A stretch of DNA of 6,109 nt from G039029935 sp039029935 (lineage in GTDB: Bacteria; Chloroflexota; Anaerolineae; Caldilineales; Caldilineaceae). A program made the position numbers and the translations under genes. A model generated the notes under the pieces. The model saw nothing but the letters and a program-made list of their open reading frames with translations. It ran no database searches and was not told the origin of the DNA. The DNA lies in NCBI GenBank assembly GCA_039029935.1, contig JBCCFC010000856.1, forward strand, positions 1 through 6,109. The letters are read 5' to 3'. The first letter of the stretch is position 1; every line of letters begins with the position of its first letter. Shown here one piece after another: positions 1 to 5,844 of the stretch.

Positions 1-654
1 CCCTGTAGAAACCAAGATAAAGCAGCAGTCGAGACGCACCCCGAGCAATTTCAACATACGGCGTTCCGGCGGCAGCGTTTCAGGTTGGCGGATGGTAAAC
101 CAGAAAAAGGTCGCAAGTGCCATCAGCAGCAAGGCGACAAAGATACTGCGCCAGTCTGCAATCAACAAAATGCCCTGTCCCAATGTGGGTGCAATAATCG
201 GCACAAGAATAAACACGGTCATGATAAATGACATGATTCGTGCCATCCGACGACCTTCATAGAGGTCACGAATCAGTGCTATCGACACCGTGCGTGGGCC
301 AGCAACGCCCAGCCCTTGCAGGACACGTCCACCCAACATCATGGTCATATTGGTGGCAAAGATGGAGAGTATGCAGCCGACAATAAACACCGCATAGCCC
401 AGACTCACCGTCGGTTTACGTCCTATCGCATCCGACAACGGGCCGGAGAAAAGTTGCCCGACCGCCAGCCCCAAGAAGAGCATCACTAAGACCAGTTGAT
501 TATCATTGGGGTTTTGTGTCCCTAGCGATGTCCCAATGTCGTCTAAGGCGGGCAACATAGCATCGGTGGACAGCGCAATTAGTGCTGTGACCATTGCCAT
601 GAGTGCGATAAATTCGCCCTCTGGCAGCAGTGATTTATTTTGTGATTGATTCAT
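1..654 (-). CDS. Bcr/CflA-family MFS multidrug efflux transporter, N-terminal half (cut by window edge)
   Basis: A 218-codon open frame runs from an ATG at 652-654 off the left edge. It is the N-terminal half of a major facilitator transporter, an inner-membrane proton-driven exporter family of about 400 residues and 12 helices. Six hydrophobic segments fall near residues 16-36, 53-70, 83-101, 106-126, 140-163 and 168-187. STDAMLPAL (29-37) in helix 1 is typical of the Bcr/CflA branch. GPLSDAIGRKP (71-81) is the MFS motif A loop between helices 2 and 3. RVLQGLGVAGPRTV (110-123) with RDLYEGRRMARIMS (129-142) is the Bcr/CflA helix 4-5 signature. PETLPPERR (191-199) is the usual start of the central loop. 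The substrate cannot be told; bicyclomycin, chloramphenicol and similar drugs are exported by family members. No clear Shine-Dalgarno precedes the ATG. The start lies 12 bases after a TGA that ends a duplicated gene tail, so it may once have been translated in an operon with that gene. Confidence 0.88.
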   Translation of the reverse strand, partial: MNQSQNKSLLPEGEFIALMAMVTALIALSTDAMLPALDDIGTSLGTQNPNDNQLVLVMLFLGLAVGQLFSGPLSDAIGRKPTVSLGYAVFIVGCILSIFATNMTMMLGGRVLQGLGVAGPRTVSIALIRDLYEGRRMARIMSFIMTVFILVPIIAPTLGQGILLIADWRSIFVALLLMALATFFWFTIRQPETLPPERRMLKLLGVRLDCCFILVSTG

Positions 655-670
655 GTATGGTAGTTATCAG

Positions 671-703
671 TCTTCTGACGGTTCTACGCCCTCCTGTGAT
701 TCT
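671..703. repeat. 33-bp direct repeat, left copy
   Basis: This 33-bp stretch begins TCTTCTGACGG and ends CTCCTGTGATTCT. It is identical and in the same orientation to 2345-2377, 1674 bp away. Read on the minus strand it encodes ESQEGVEPSED followed by TGA (667-669), the exact C-terminus of the 113-residue protein at 2341-2682. Here it is not attached to that gene. It sits in the same frame as the short ORF at 712-894, just after that ORF's TAA stop, and directly upstream of the transporter start. It is probably a relic of a duplication or insertion event. Confidence 0.9.
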
Positions 704-711
704 TTTGTTGA

Positions 712-894
712 TTATCCATCATTCGCCATAGATGGCATTGTAGTCGGACCGATATCGTAATATAGACCAGCTTCTACAATTGTTTTCAATTCCAAGGATA
801 GTAGCTCTTTATACCCCAATCGTTCCAGCACATAGAAAATCTCTTGGCAATGTCGGGGACAATTCTCATCACTAACGATGACCTGTGTTGGCAT
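712..894 (-). CDS. short putative PIN-like (DUF5615-type) partner of the DUF433 gene, probably truncated
   Basis: This is a 60-residue open frame starting at the ATG at 892-894 (MPTQVIVSDENCP). An upstream GTG/ATG-type extension to 921 is possible, but the G-rich GGGGGAG at 898-904 favours the inner ATG. It overlaps the end of the DUF433 gene by 23 bases in another frame, the usual layout of an antitoxin-toxin pair. DUF433 genes are commonly followed by DUF5615 proteins (PIN-like nuclease fold, about 110-120 residues) that begin with a beta strand and a DEN motif. VIVSDENCP followed by a helix and LGY fits that start. The later acidic residues and the TRDKDF-like strand of the family are absent, and the frame ends at TAA 712-714. 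The identification rests on context and a few residues. If correct, this is an inactive N-terminal fragment; otherwise it is a small protein of unknown function. Confidence 0.5.
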   Translation of the reverse strand: MPTQVIVSDENCPRHCQEIFYVLERLGYKELLSLELKTIVEAGLYYDIGPTTMPSMANDG

Positions 895-1354
895 ATGCTC
901 CCCCGCCCGACTCAGTTTCACTCTTGGTTTCAGTTTTTATAGAGGAATTACCGCCATTACGATGCACACCATTCTGATAGCCATTTGTGCTGTATTCATC
1001 TCGGGAACGACGGTTTTTTTCACGAAGCTCCTCAAATGCTTTCTGTAGAGGCGTCTTCGGCTCCTTGGCAATTTTAGCACGGATTTTTTCCTGAATCGCA
1101 CGGTAGTGTTGCTCTTGTTCAGCCAATCGCTTCAGGATTTTTTTGAGTTCTGGCTCCAACCACTCACGGTGTTCTTCAATATACGCAATTGCCATGTGTA
1201 CCTGCGATGGCGTGAGGTCAAAATTGAGACAAATCAAAAAGATATCATCCCCGTTATCAATCATCTCCATCACATCATAGATGGTGACTCTGGTTCCAGC
1301 AATGGTGGGGTCCGTCTCAGTTTCAATGATTTCGAGTTTATAGTCTTTTATCAT
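872..1354 (-). CDS. DUF433 (VapB45-like antitoxin type) protein with long charged C-terminal tail
   Basis: This is a 160-residue protein. Residues 6-62 match the DUF433 pattern: a short strand (LEIIETETDPTIAGTRV) with the diagnostic G-T-R at 20-22, then IYDVMEMI, then a second helix pair (LTPSQVHMAIAYI, 47-59). DUF433 proteins are small DNA-binding-like proteins regarded as antitoxins, usually encoded just ahead of a PIN-like DUF5615 toxin; a short candidate partner overlaps the 3' end here. Residues 64-118 are highly charged and probably form a long helix or coiled coil (EPELKKILKRLAEQEQ). The last 40 residues are low-complexity (N, G, S, T, E) and look disordered. The final residues are read through the start of the next gene, so part of the tail may be recent. 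The start is firm: AGGAGGAGG at 1362-1370 lies 7 bases before the ATG. Confidence 0.75.
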   Translation of the reverse strand: MIKDYKLEIIETETDPTIAGTRVTIYDVMEMIDNGDDIFLICLNFDLTPSQVHMAIAYIEEHREWLEPELKKILKRLAEQEQHYRAIQEKIRAKIAKEPKTPLQKAFEELREKNRRSRDEYSTNGYQNGVHRNGGNSSIKTETKSETESGGGAYANTGHR

Positions 1355-1361
1355 TTACATA

Positions 1362-1370
1362 CCTCCTCCT
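1362..1370 (-). promoter_or_regulatory. strong Shine-Dalgarno for the DUF433 gene
   Basis: AGGAGGAGG on the minus strand is seven bases from the ATG at 1352-1354 and is the best ribosome binding site in the window. Between the two lies an in-frame ATG-TAA (1355-1360), a start directly followed by a stop. That ATG is only one base from the Shine-Dalgarno, too close to be used normally, so the start at 1354 is preferred. Confidence 0.8.
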
Positions 1371-1422
1371 TCTTTTATCGGCTGTTGAATCCTAACGTAA
1401 CTATGCCTCTTCGTTTTTATGT

Positions 1423-2301
1423 TTAGTGGTCAGCAATGGTGGCTTGCCAGTTTGGCATCACAGGCGTTGTCTCAATCCCATGTTCACGCAGGGTTCGAGA
1501 GCAGGAGCGCAGGTCATCAATCGTTAATGACACACGTTGAAAATAGGTTAAAATAAGTTGGATGGTGGCAATCTGCATGTGGGTCAACCCTTGACGTTCC
1601 GCAAAAAAGGTGGTTGCATGTAATGTCGTGGCTAACTTGGCCTTGTTTTCTTGCGCCAGATCAAAATAATACTCAAACAGCCGATGCAAATGGACACGCA
1701 ACACATGAACATGACTTTTTTGTAGTGTCGTTGAGGCGGCTCCTGTCGGCCAGTGGTCTGTCAATTGAAACAAGGTAATCAACATGCCCACTTCGTTGTT
1801 GGCAAATTGGGCAACCAATGCTTGTACATCTTCGGTTTTGTCAATAACCATGTCGAGCATCGCACACTCCTTGGCAGCAGAAATTTTATTCCCTATGCTA
1901 TCACACATCTCGTCACAATCTTCAATCCGACACGCACACCTTAGCAGCGCGCCGTCAATAAAATCCATGACAATATACTGTCGCCCCGCCAGCGCATCTT
2001 CACCCGCAACGCCTGTCACCTCTTGGGTAAAATGGTCGGCAACATCGGGCAGACGGGGATGGCTCAACAACTTCAACAAGCTGGCCTCACGCACAAAGCG
2101 CTTCTTTGCCTGTGGCGATGTGTCGATATTCTCCTTGATGGCAACATAGATGGTCTGGTGTGGCAAATAGTAGGTATCCTTGGCGCGGTAGACCGTCCCC
2201 TGCCCACCGCTACTCAGACGATTGATGATCTCATAGCGACCGTTGCACAGCGTCTGTTTTGCGGTCAATGGTTGATAGATGATTGGTGTTGTTTGGTTCA
2301 T
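1423..2301 (-). CDS. protein kinase N-lobe fused to an unknown helical domain; catalytic C-lobe missing
   Basis: This is a 292-residue protein. Residues 22-117 are a bacterial Ser/Thr kinase (PknB-like) N-lobe. It has a glycine-rich loop SSGGQGTVY (30-38), the ATP-anchoring Lys56 in VAIKEN, the helix-C Glu72 in RFVREASLL, the strand 4 segment HPRLPDVADHF (81-91) and the hinge QYIVMDFIDG (108-117). Immediately afterwards the family sequence stops. There is no HRD catalytic loop, no DFG metal motif and no activation segment, so phosphotransfer by this protein alone is not expected. Residues 121-146 hold a cysteine cluster (C122, C124, C129, C133, C146). Residues 148-280 are predicted mainly helical and match no family I recognise. 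The protein has no membrane segment and is probably cytoplasmic. The kinase style is common in Chloroflexota. The ATG at 2299-2301 has no good Shine-Dalgarno and lies 39 bases after the preceding gene. Either a deletion fused two genes, or this is a genuine N-lobe regulatory fusion. Confidence 0.72.
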   Translation of the reverse strand: MNQTTPIIYQPLTAKQTLCNGRYEIINRLSSGGQGTVYRAKDTYYLPHQTIYVAIKENIDTSPQAKKRFVREASLLKLLSHPRLPDVADHFTQEVTGVAGEDALAGRQYIVMDFIDGALLRCACRIEDCDEMCDSIGNKISAAKECAMLDMVIDKTEDVQALVAQFANNEVGMLITLFQLTDHWPTGAASTTLQKSHVHVLRVHLHRLFEYYFDLAQENKAKLATTLHATTFFAERQGLTHMQIATIQLILTYFQRVSLTIDDLRSCSRTLREHGIETTPVMPNWQATIADH

Positions 2302-2340
2302 TGTGTGTCATGTCAGTCGCAGCAATTGAGAGGATACACC

Positions 2341-2682
2341 TCAATCTTCTGACGGTTCTACGCCCTCCTGTGATTCTATGTCTTGTGGTCCTTTAACGTT
2401 CCGTAGGTATGCCTCAATATCCTTTATATTAAACTGCGATAAGAGTTCTTCTGGTTTGAATTGAGGTGCAACCTCTTCGGGCTGGTGCTGTGTAATCACC
2501 TCCTCTGGCTTAAGTATTGTAATCAGTTGTTCTAGCGGTACACTGGCAACAATATCCTGTGGTGATAACCCTTGCAATCGTTTTGCAGGACTTAATGTTT
2601 CCAATATGGTATTTTCAATGACATCAATAAGCGGCTCGAGCCCTTCCCGCTGCCTCATCTCTTCGAGTATCTCAAGAATCAC
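2341..2682 (-). CDS. hypothetical protein built of 9-residue tandem repeats; possible C-terminal remnant of a larger protein
   Basis: This is a 113-residue acidic protein of unknown function. The frame can only begin at GTG 2680-2682 or ATG 2656-2658, because an in-frame TAG lies nine codons upstream of the GTG; neither start has a good Shine-Dalgarno. Residues 1-30 look helical. Residues 31-93 form seven consecutive 9-residue units (SPAKRLQGL, SPQDIVASV, PLEQLITIL, KPEEVITQH, QPEEVAPQF, KPEELLSQF, NIKDIEAYL), with proline usually second, an acid at position 4 and a hydrophobic residue last. Residues 94-113 are a charged tail. Repeats of the form LSPEERLxGL occur at the C-termini of some Rpn/PD-(D/E)XK nuclease-like proteins in filamentous bacteria, so this could be the tail of a lost nuclease, but no catalytic residues are present. 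Its last 11 codons and surrounding bases are duplicated at 671-703. Confidence 0.55.
   Translation of the reverse strand: MILEILEEMRQREGLEPLIDVIENTILETLSPAKRLQGLSPQDIVASVPLEQLITILKPEEVITQHQPEEVAPQFKPEELLSQFNIKDIEAYLRNVKGPQDIESQEGVEPSED
2345..2377. repeat. 33-bp direct repeat, right copy
   Basis: This copy is identical to 671-703 and forms the 3' end of the 113-codon gene (residues ESQEGVEPSED, just before the TGA at 2341-2343). The two copies bracket the kinase fusion, the DUF433 gene and the short putative toxin. Outside the 33 bp the match continues with one mismatch into the stop codon (TCAA here, TCAG at 667-670) and then ends. Confidence 0.9.
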
Positions 2683-2726
2683 TTTGATATTTCTTTCACT
2701 GTAGTGCTATTTTGTTTTGGAATAGA

Positions 2727-4097
2727 TTAAATATCGGGCAGTTGGAACGCATCCCCCGTATCCGCAATCCACGCCGCCAAGCGATCCTGCAATCGACGCC
2801 GTTCCACACCAAATGCTGTATTATAGGCTAAATTCGCCTGCTCATAAGGGTCTTCATTGAGATTGTGGAGCATCCAAGGTTGCCCTTCCAAGGCGACATA
2901 TTTCCAGCCATCTCGTGTGACAAGCCCACGCCAAGGACGGTCTGTGCTGTTGCCATGTCCGGTTGGCACAACCAATTGCAAATACGCCGAGTCTGGCTCG
3001 TTGGGGATCTCTTTCCCCCAGAGCCGATAGCCTGAGTAGTCTGTGCCCGTCATCCACTCGGGGACATCAATGCCGCACAACCCCAATGAGGTCGGTCCGA
3101 TATCGACATGATTGACGGGTGCATCGGATCGCCCCACACGATTGTCATATTTTGGCACATGGCCGCCAATGATAAAGGGAACACGAATCGACTCCTCCCA
3201 AGGCGACGTCTTGCGGAATTGCCCATGACAGCCATGCATGTCACCATGATCCGAGAAGAAAATGATATGCGTATTATGCGCCAGCCCTGCCTCGACCAGT
3301 GTTGAGCGGATACGCCCTACATTCCAGTCCAGATTTTCGATCATCGCATAATAGCCTGCCAGGTCACGGCGCGCTGTCTCGATCACACGTGGAATGTTGG
3401 GTACATTGGGACGTAGCTGGACGCTGCCCGGTGTATGTCGTTGCATCCACTCCGCAGGCGCAACATAAGGGTCGTGTGGTGGCTGTAGCGAGAGGACACC
3501 AAAGAAGGGCTGGCCTGTTTCACCAGACCCAGTGACATCGCTCTGTTCTTCCCCCCGCGCTTGCAGATAGTCAATAAAGACATCCGTCATGGCATCAGTT
3601 TCATAGCCCGGTAGACGATGATGATAGGCATTGTCGCCTTCACCCCCATGCACCCAACAATCCCACTGGCTGTTATTGTTCTCGTAGCCCATCCAGTCAT
3701 CAAAGTGACCACGCCGTTCGGGTGGCACAATGTGAAAGGCGGCACGGCCATTGCGCTCTTTGAAACCATCGACATGCCATTTGCCAAAGTAGGATGTGCG
3801 ATAGCCTGCATCATTAAAGGCTGTGGCGATGGTGGGATATTCGGGTGGCAACTGCATTTCATGCCCCGGCACACTGTTGTGTGGATAGCGGCTGCTTAAC
3901 AATGCACCACGATAGGGACAGCACAACGGACAACCACCCACGGCGTTGGTAAAGGTCACCCCTTCGGCGGCAAGACGGTCGATATTGGGGGTATGCACAT
4001 TGGGGTCGCCCATATAGCCCAACGCCTGCGCACGGTGTTGATCGCCAAAAATCCATATGATATTGGGGCGATTGGTTGTTTGTTGTTGATTATTCAT
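2727..4097 (-). CDS. sulfatase (formylglycine-dependent alkaline-phosphatase superfamily hydrolase), cytoplasmic type
   Basis: This is a 456-residue full-length arylsulfatase-family enzyme (COG3119 type) that hydrolyses sulfate esters. Metal and catalytic residues are visible in order: Asp19 in FGDQH; the modification motif C59-C-P-Y-R63, whose first Cys should be oxidised to formylglycine; Lys106 and His108 in FGKWH; His208 in QPPHDPY; Asp283 and His284 in FFSDHGD; and Lys296. NHVDIGPTSLGLCGI (329-343) and a C-terminal LHNLNEDPYEQANLA (410-424) are also family hallmarks. The usual TG after the CxPxR motif is replaced by SS (68-69). There is no signal peptide, only a polar start (MNNQQQTTNRP), so it should act in the cytoplasm on an imported or internal substrate. 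The substrate cannot be inferred. It needs a formylglycine-generating enzyme, not encoded here. The start is supported by AGAGGA at 4105-4110, 7 bases upstream. A repeat cluster separates it from pyruvate kinase, so co-transcription is uncertain. Confidence 0.92.
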   Translation of the reverse strand: MNNQQQTTNRPNIIWIFGDQHRAQALGYMGDPNVHTPNIDRLAAEGVTFTNAVGGCPLCCPYRGALLSSRYPHNSVPGHEMQLPPEYPTIATAFNDAGYRTSYFGKWHVDGFKERNGRAAFHIVPPERRGHFDDWMGYENNNSQWDCWVHGGEGDNAYHHRLPGYETDAMTDVFIDYLQARGEEQSDVTGSGETGQPFFGVLSLQPPHDPYVAPAEWMQRHTPGSVQLRPNVPNIPRVIETARRDLAGYYAMIENLDWNVGRIRSTLVEAGLAHNTHIIFFSDHGDMHGCHGQFRKTSPWEESIRVPFIIGGHVPKYDNRVGRSDAPVNHVDIGPTSLGLCGIDVPEWMTGTDYSGYRLWGKEIPNEPDSAYLQLVVPTGHGNSTDRPWRGLVTRDGWKYVALEGQPWMLHNLNEDPYEQANLAYNTAFGVERRRLQDRLAAWIADTGDAFQLPDI

Positions 4098-4104
4098 CGT
4101 TCTG

Positions 4105-4110
4105 TCCTCT
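4105..4110 (-). promoter_or_regulatory. Shine-Dalgarno for the sulfatase
   Basis: AGAGGA on the minus strand lies seven bases before the ATG at 4095-4097 and decides that start. It sits just downstream, on the coding strand, of the repeat cluster, which has left it intact. Confidence 0.65.
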
Positions 4111-4120
4111 CGACCGTGAG

Positions 4121-4219
4121 TCGGTATTCGGTAGGTCGGTATTCGGTATTCGGTATTCAGTATACTTGCTACCGACCCACTGAATACCGACCTACTGACC
4201 CACTGAATACCGACCTACA
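4121..4219. repeat. heptamer and 23-bp repeat cluster with inverted arms between pyruvate kinase and sulfatase
   Basis: On the plus strand GGTATTC occurs at 4123-4129 and then three times in tandem at 4138-4158. After a 17-base centre the inverse GAATACC appears at 4182-4188 and 4205-4211, within two tandem 23-bp units (4174-4196 and 4197-4219, differing only at the last base). The arms can fold: TCGGTATTCAGT at 4150-4161 is a perfect 12-bp complement of 4179-4190. No T-run follows the stem on the minus strand, so it does not look like an intrinsic terminator. The cluster overlaps the last codon and TAG stop of pyruvate kinase. It resembles short heptanucleotide repeats that spread in intergenic regions of filamentous bacteria. 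Confidence 0.88.
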
Positions 4220-5654
4220 CGCTACTGTCATCCGTAATCGTCCTAACGGTCAACAAATTTGTGGCAACACGCTTACTATCCACCGCCCCTGCTGTCAGAA
4301 TCGCCTTATCACCTGTCTCTAAGAAACCATGTTCTTTGCTGACATCAATAGCATCCACAATCACTTTGTCTGTGTCGCTGACATACTCAGTAAGAAGTGG
4401 ATAGACACCCCAGTAGAGAGCCAATTGCCGCTGCGCCTCTTCGCTGGGTGTGATAGCAAGGATGGGTACTTCGGGGCGAAAACCAGCCATGAGCTTGGCG
4501 GTTGCGCCAGAAAGCGTTGGGCAGACAATGACCTTGGCGTCAACATGCCCGGCGATATGCATAGCCGCATGGCAGATGGCCCCTGCATTGGTTTCCTTGG
4601 ATGGTTGCTCATAAATCAGTTGAATCTGTCCATTTTTACGCGCCTGTTCAGCCTCTTCTGCAATTTTTGCCATCGTCTGGACAGTCTCGACCGGATAGGC
4701 GCCTGTGGCTGTTTCGCCAGAAAGCATAATACCATCGCTGCCATCAAGTACGGCATTGGCGACATCGCTGGCTTCTGCACGAGTTGGACGCGGGTTCCGG
4801 ATCATCGAGTCCAGCATCTGCGTGGCTGTAATCACGGGCTTGGCCGCCTGATGGCATTTGGTAATCATCATCTTTTGAGCGGTCGGCACAGCTTCAGGGC
4901 TGGTTTCGACCCCCAAATCACCTCGTGCGACCATGATACCATCCGATGCTGCGATGATTTCATCGATGTTGTTGACACCCTCTGGCTTCTCAATCTTCGA
5001 GATTACGGGTGGCTGATATTCGGCAGGCGATGCATTGCTGATAATCTCTTTGAGTTCCACCACCTCGCTAGCCGTGCGCACAAAACTGAGTGCAACCCAA
5101 TCGACACGCTGCTCTAAGGCAAAGAGGACATCACGCCTATCTTTTTCTGTCAGTGCGGGAATATCCAAAGAGGCGTCTGGTAGATTCATACCCTTGTTAT
5201 CGCTCAAGAGACCACCAATGATCACACGTGTTTTGATCTCTGTCTCGCTGGTTTCAACCACTTCGACCTCGAGCAGCCCATCATCGATTAAGATGCGCTC
5301 CCCGGGTTGCACACTCTGTGGCAACGCTTTATATTGAATAGGGACCCGTCCTGGTCGCCCCGTGATATCGTCGGACGTGAGAATTAACTCTCTCCCTTTT
5401 TCCAACATGATACCACCGGCACGCATTTTACCAACACGCAATTTAGGGCCTTGCAAATCGGCCAAAATGGCGATTGGCTTTTGTAGCTCGGCAGAAACCT
5501 GCCGAACACGTCTCATTGTCTCTAAATGGTATTCGTGATCCCCGTGACTAAAATTTAGCCGAGCCACATTCATACCACTCATCATAAGCTGTTTTAAGGT
5601 ATCCGGTTCTCGGCTTGCTGGGCCAAGTGTACAGACAATTTTTACACGTAACAT
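4215..5654 (-). CDS. pyk: pyruvate kinase, predicted K+-independent type
   Basis: This 479-residue protein, the normal length for a bacterial pyruvate kinase, converts phosphoenolpyruvate and ADP to pyruvate and ATP in the cytoplasm, the last step of glycolysis. KIVCTLGPAS (5-14) and MNVARLNFSHG (28-38) carry the phosphate and cation ligands Arg32, Asn34 and Ser36. ADLQGPKLRVG is at 65-75. The small B domain spans roughly 72-165. The catalytic core has SKIEKPEG (219-226; Lys220, and Glu222 as metal ligand), ARGDLGVE (243-250; Asp246) and ITATQMLDSM (275-284; Thr278). SGETATGAYP (312-321) leads into the C-terminal regulatory domain. The DLQGPK signature (66-71) has Leu, Gln and Lys where K+-dependent enzymes have Thr, Lys and Glu. 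The ATG at 5652-5654 follows CAGGGA by a few bases. The TAG stop lies inside a repeat cluster, so the last residues (DDSSV) may be altered. Confidence 0.97.
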   Translation of the reverse strand: MLRVKIVCTLGPASREPDTLKQLMMSGMNVARLNFSHGDHEYHLETMRRVRQVSAELQKPIAILADLQGPKLRVGKMRAGGIMLEKGRELILTSDDITGRPGRVPIQYKALPQSVQPGERILIDDGLLEVEVVETSETEIKTRVIIGGLLSDNKGMNLPDASLDIPALTEKDRRDVLFALEQRVDWVALSFVRTASEVVELKEIISNASPAEYQPPVISKIEKPEGVNNIDEIIAASDGIMVARGDLGVETSPEAVPTAQKMMITKCHQAAKPVITATQMLDSMIRNPRPTRAEASDVANAVLDGSDGIMLSGETATGAYPVETVQTMAKIAEEAEQARKNGQIQLIYEQPSKETNAGAICHAAMHIAGHVDAKVIVCPTLSGATAKLMAGFRPEVPILAITPSEEAQRQLALYWGVYPLLTEYVSDTDKVIVDAIDVSKEHGFLETGDKAILTAGAVDSKRVATNLLTVRTITDDSSV

Positions 5655-5751
5655 AATATTCCCTGGCGATTTTCCTGAATGCTGAATAAGTTCTGATTGA
5701 ATGAGTTTTGCCTACTGTTTTTAGATGACGCCATTGTCGAATCCCTCTGAT

Positions 5752-5781
5752 ATCCTACCACAAAGCGGAGTAGAATTTCAA
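5752..5781 (-). promoter_or_regulatory. probable sigma-70-type promoter of pyruvate kinase
   Basis: On the minus strand a -35 TTGAAA (5776-5781, five of six consensus bases) is followed by an 18-base spacer and a -10 TAGGAT (5752-5757, four of six) with an upstream TG of the extended -10 type. Transcription would start near 5745, giving a leader of about 90 bases before the pyruvate kinase ATG. I see no clear riboswitch or attenuator in that leader. Confidence 0.45.
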
Positions 5782-5815
5782 AAAACTTGACACACCAAAG
5801 CGCGACCGTGATCAA

Positions 5816-5844
5816 TTGACAGTGACATACGTTTATAGTACCAT
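5816..5844 (+). promoter_or_regulatory. possible divergent promoter facing the hairpin repeat array
   Basis: A perfect -35 TTGACA (5816-5821) is followed after exactly 17 bases by TACCAT (5839-5844, four of six -10 bases). Transcription would start near 5851 and run into the 55-bp repeat array about 70 bases later. A second TTGACA at 5787-5792 has no partner at the right distance. No plus-strand gene lies downstream inside the window, so this is only a candidate. Confidence 0.25.

Noticed and set aside
697..719. Resemblance of the region after the putative toxin (ATGGATAATCAACAA) to the start of the sulfatase gene (ATGAATAATCAACAA)
   Set aside because: The match is about 15 bases of A-rich sequence and the frame closes after ten codons, so a duplicated gene start cannot be supported.
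740..757. Short match between the end of the putative toxin ORF (GATATCGGTCCGAC) and the sulfatase gene near 3095-3110, suggesting a sulfatase fragment
   Set aside because: Only about 14 of 15 bases match, which is expected by chance among all pairs in 6 kb, and the flanks do not match.
1784..2149. 121-codon plus-strand ORF opposite the kinase fusion
   Set aside because: Antisense shadow with no motif; the minus-strand frame contains clear kinase motifs over the same bases.
4150..4190. Rho-independent terminator after pyruvate kinase
   Set aside because: A 12-bp stem exists, but the loop is 17 bases and no T-run follows on the minus strand.
4329..5117. 262-codon plus-strand ORF opposite pyruvate kinase
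   Set aside because: It is antisense to a highly conserved enzyme gene and its translation, rich in Cys, His and Trp, looks like a shadow frame.
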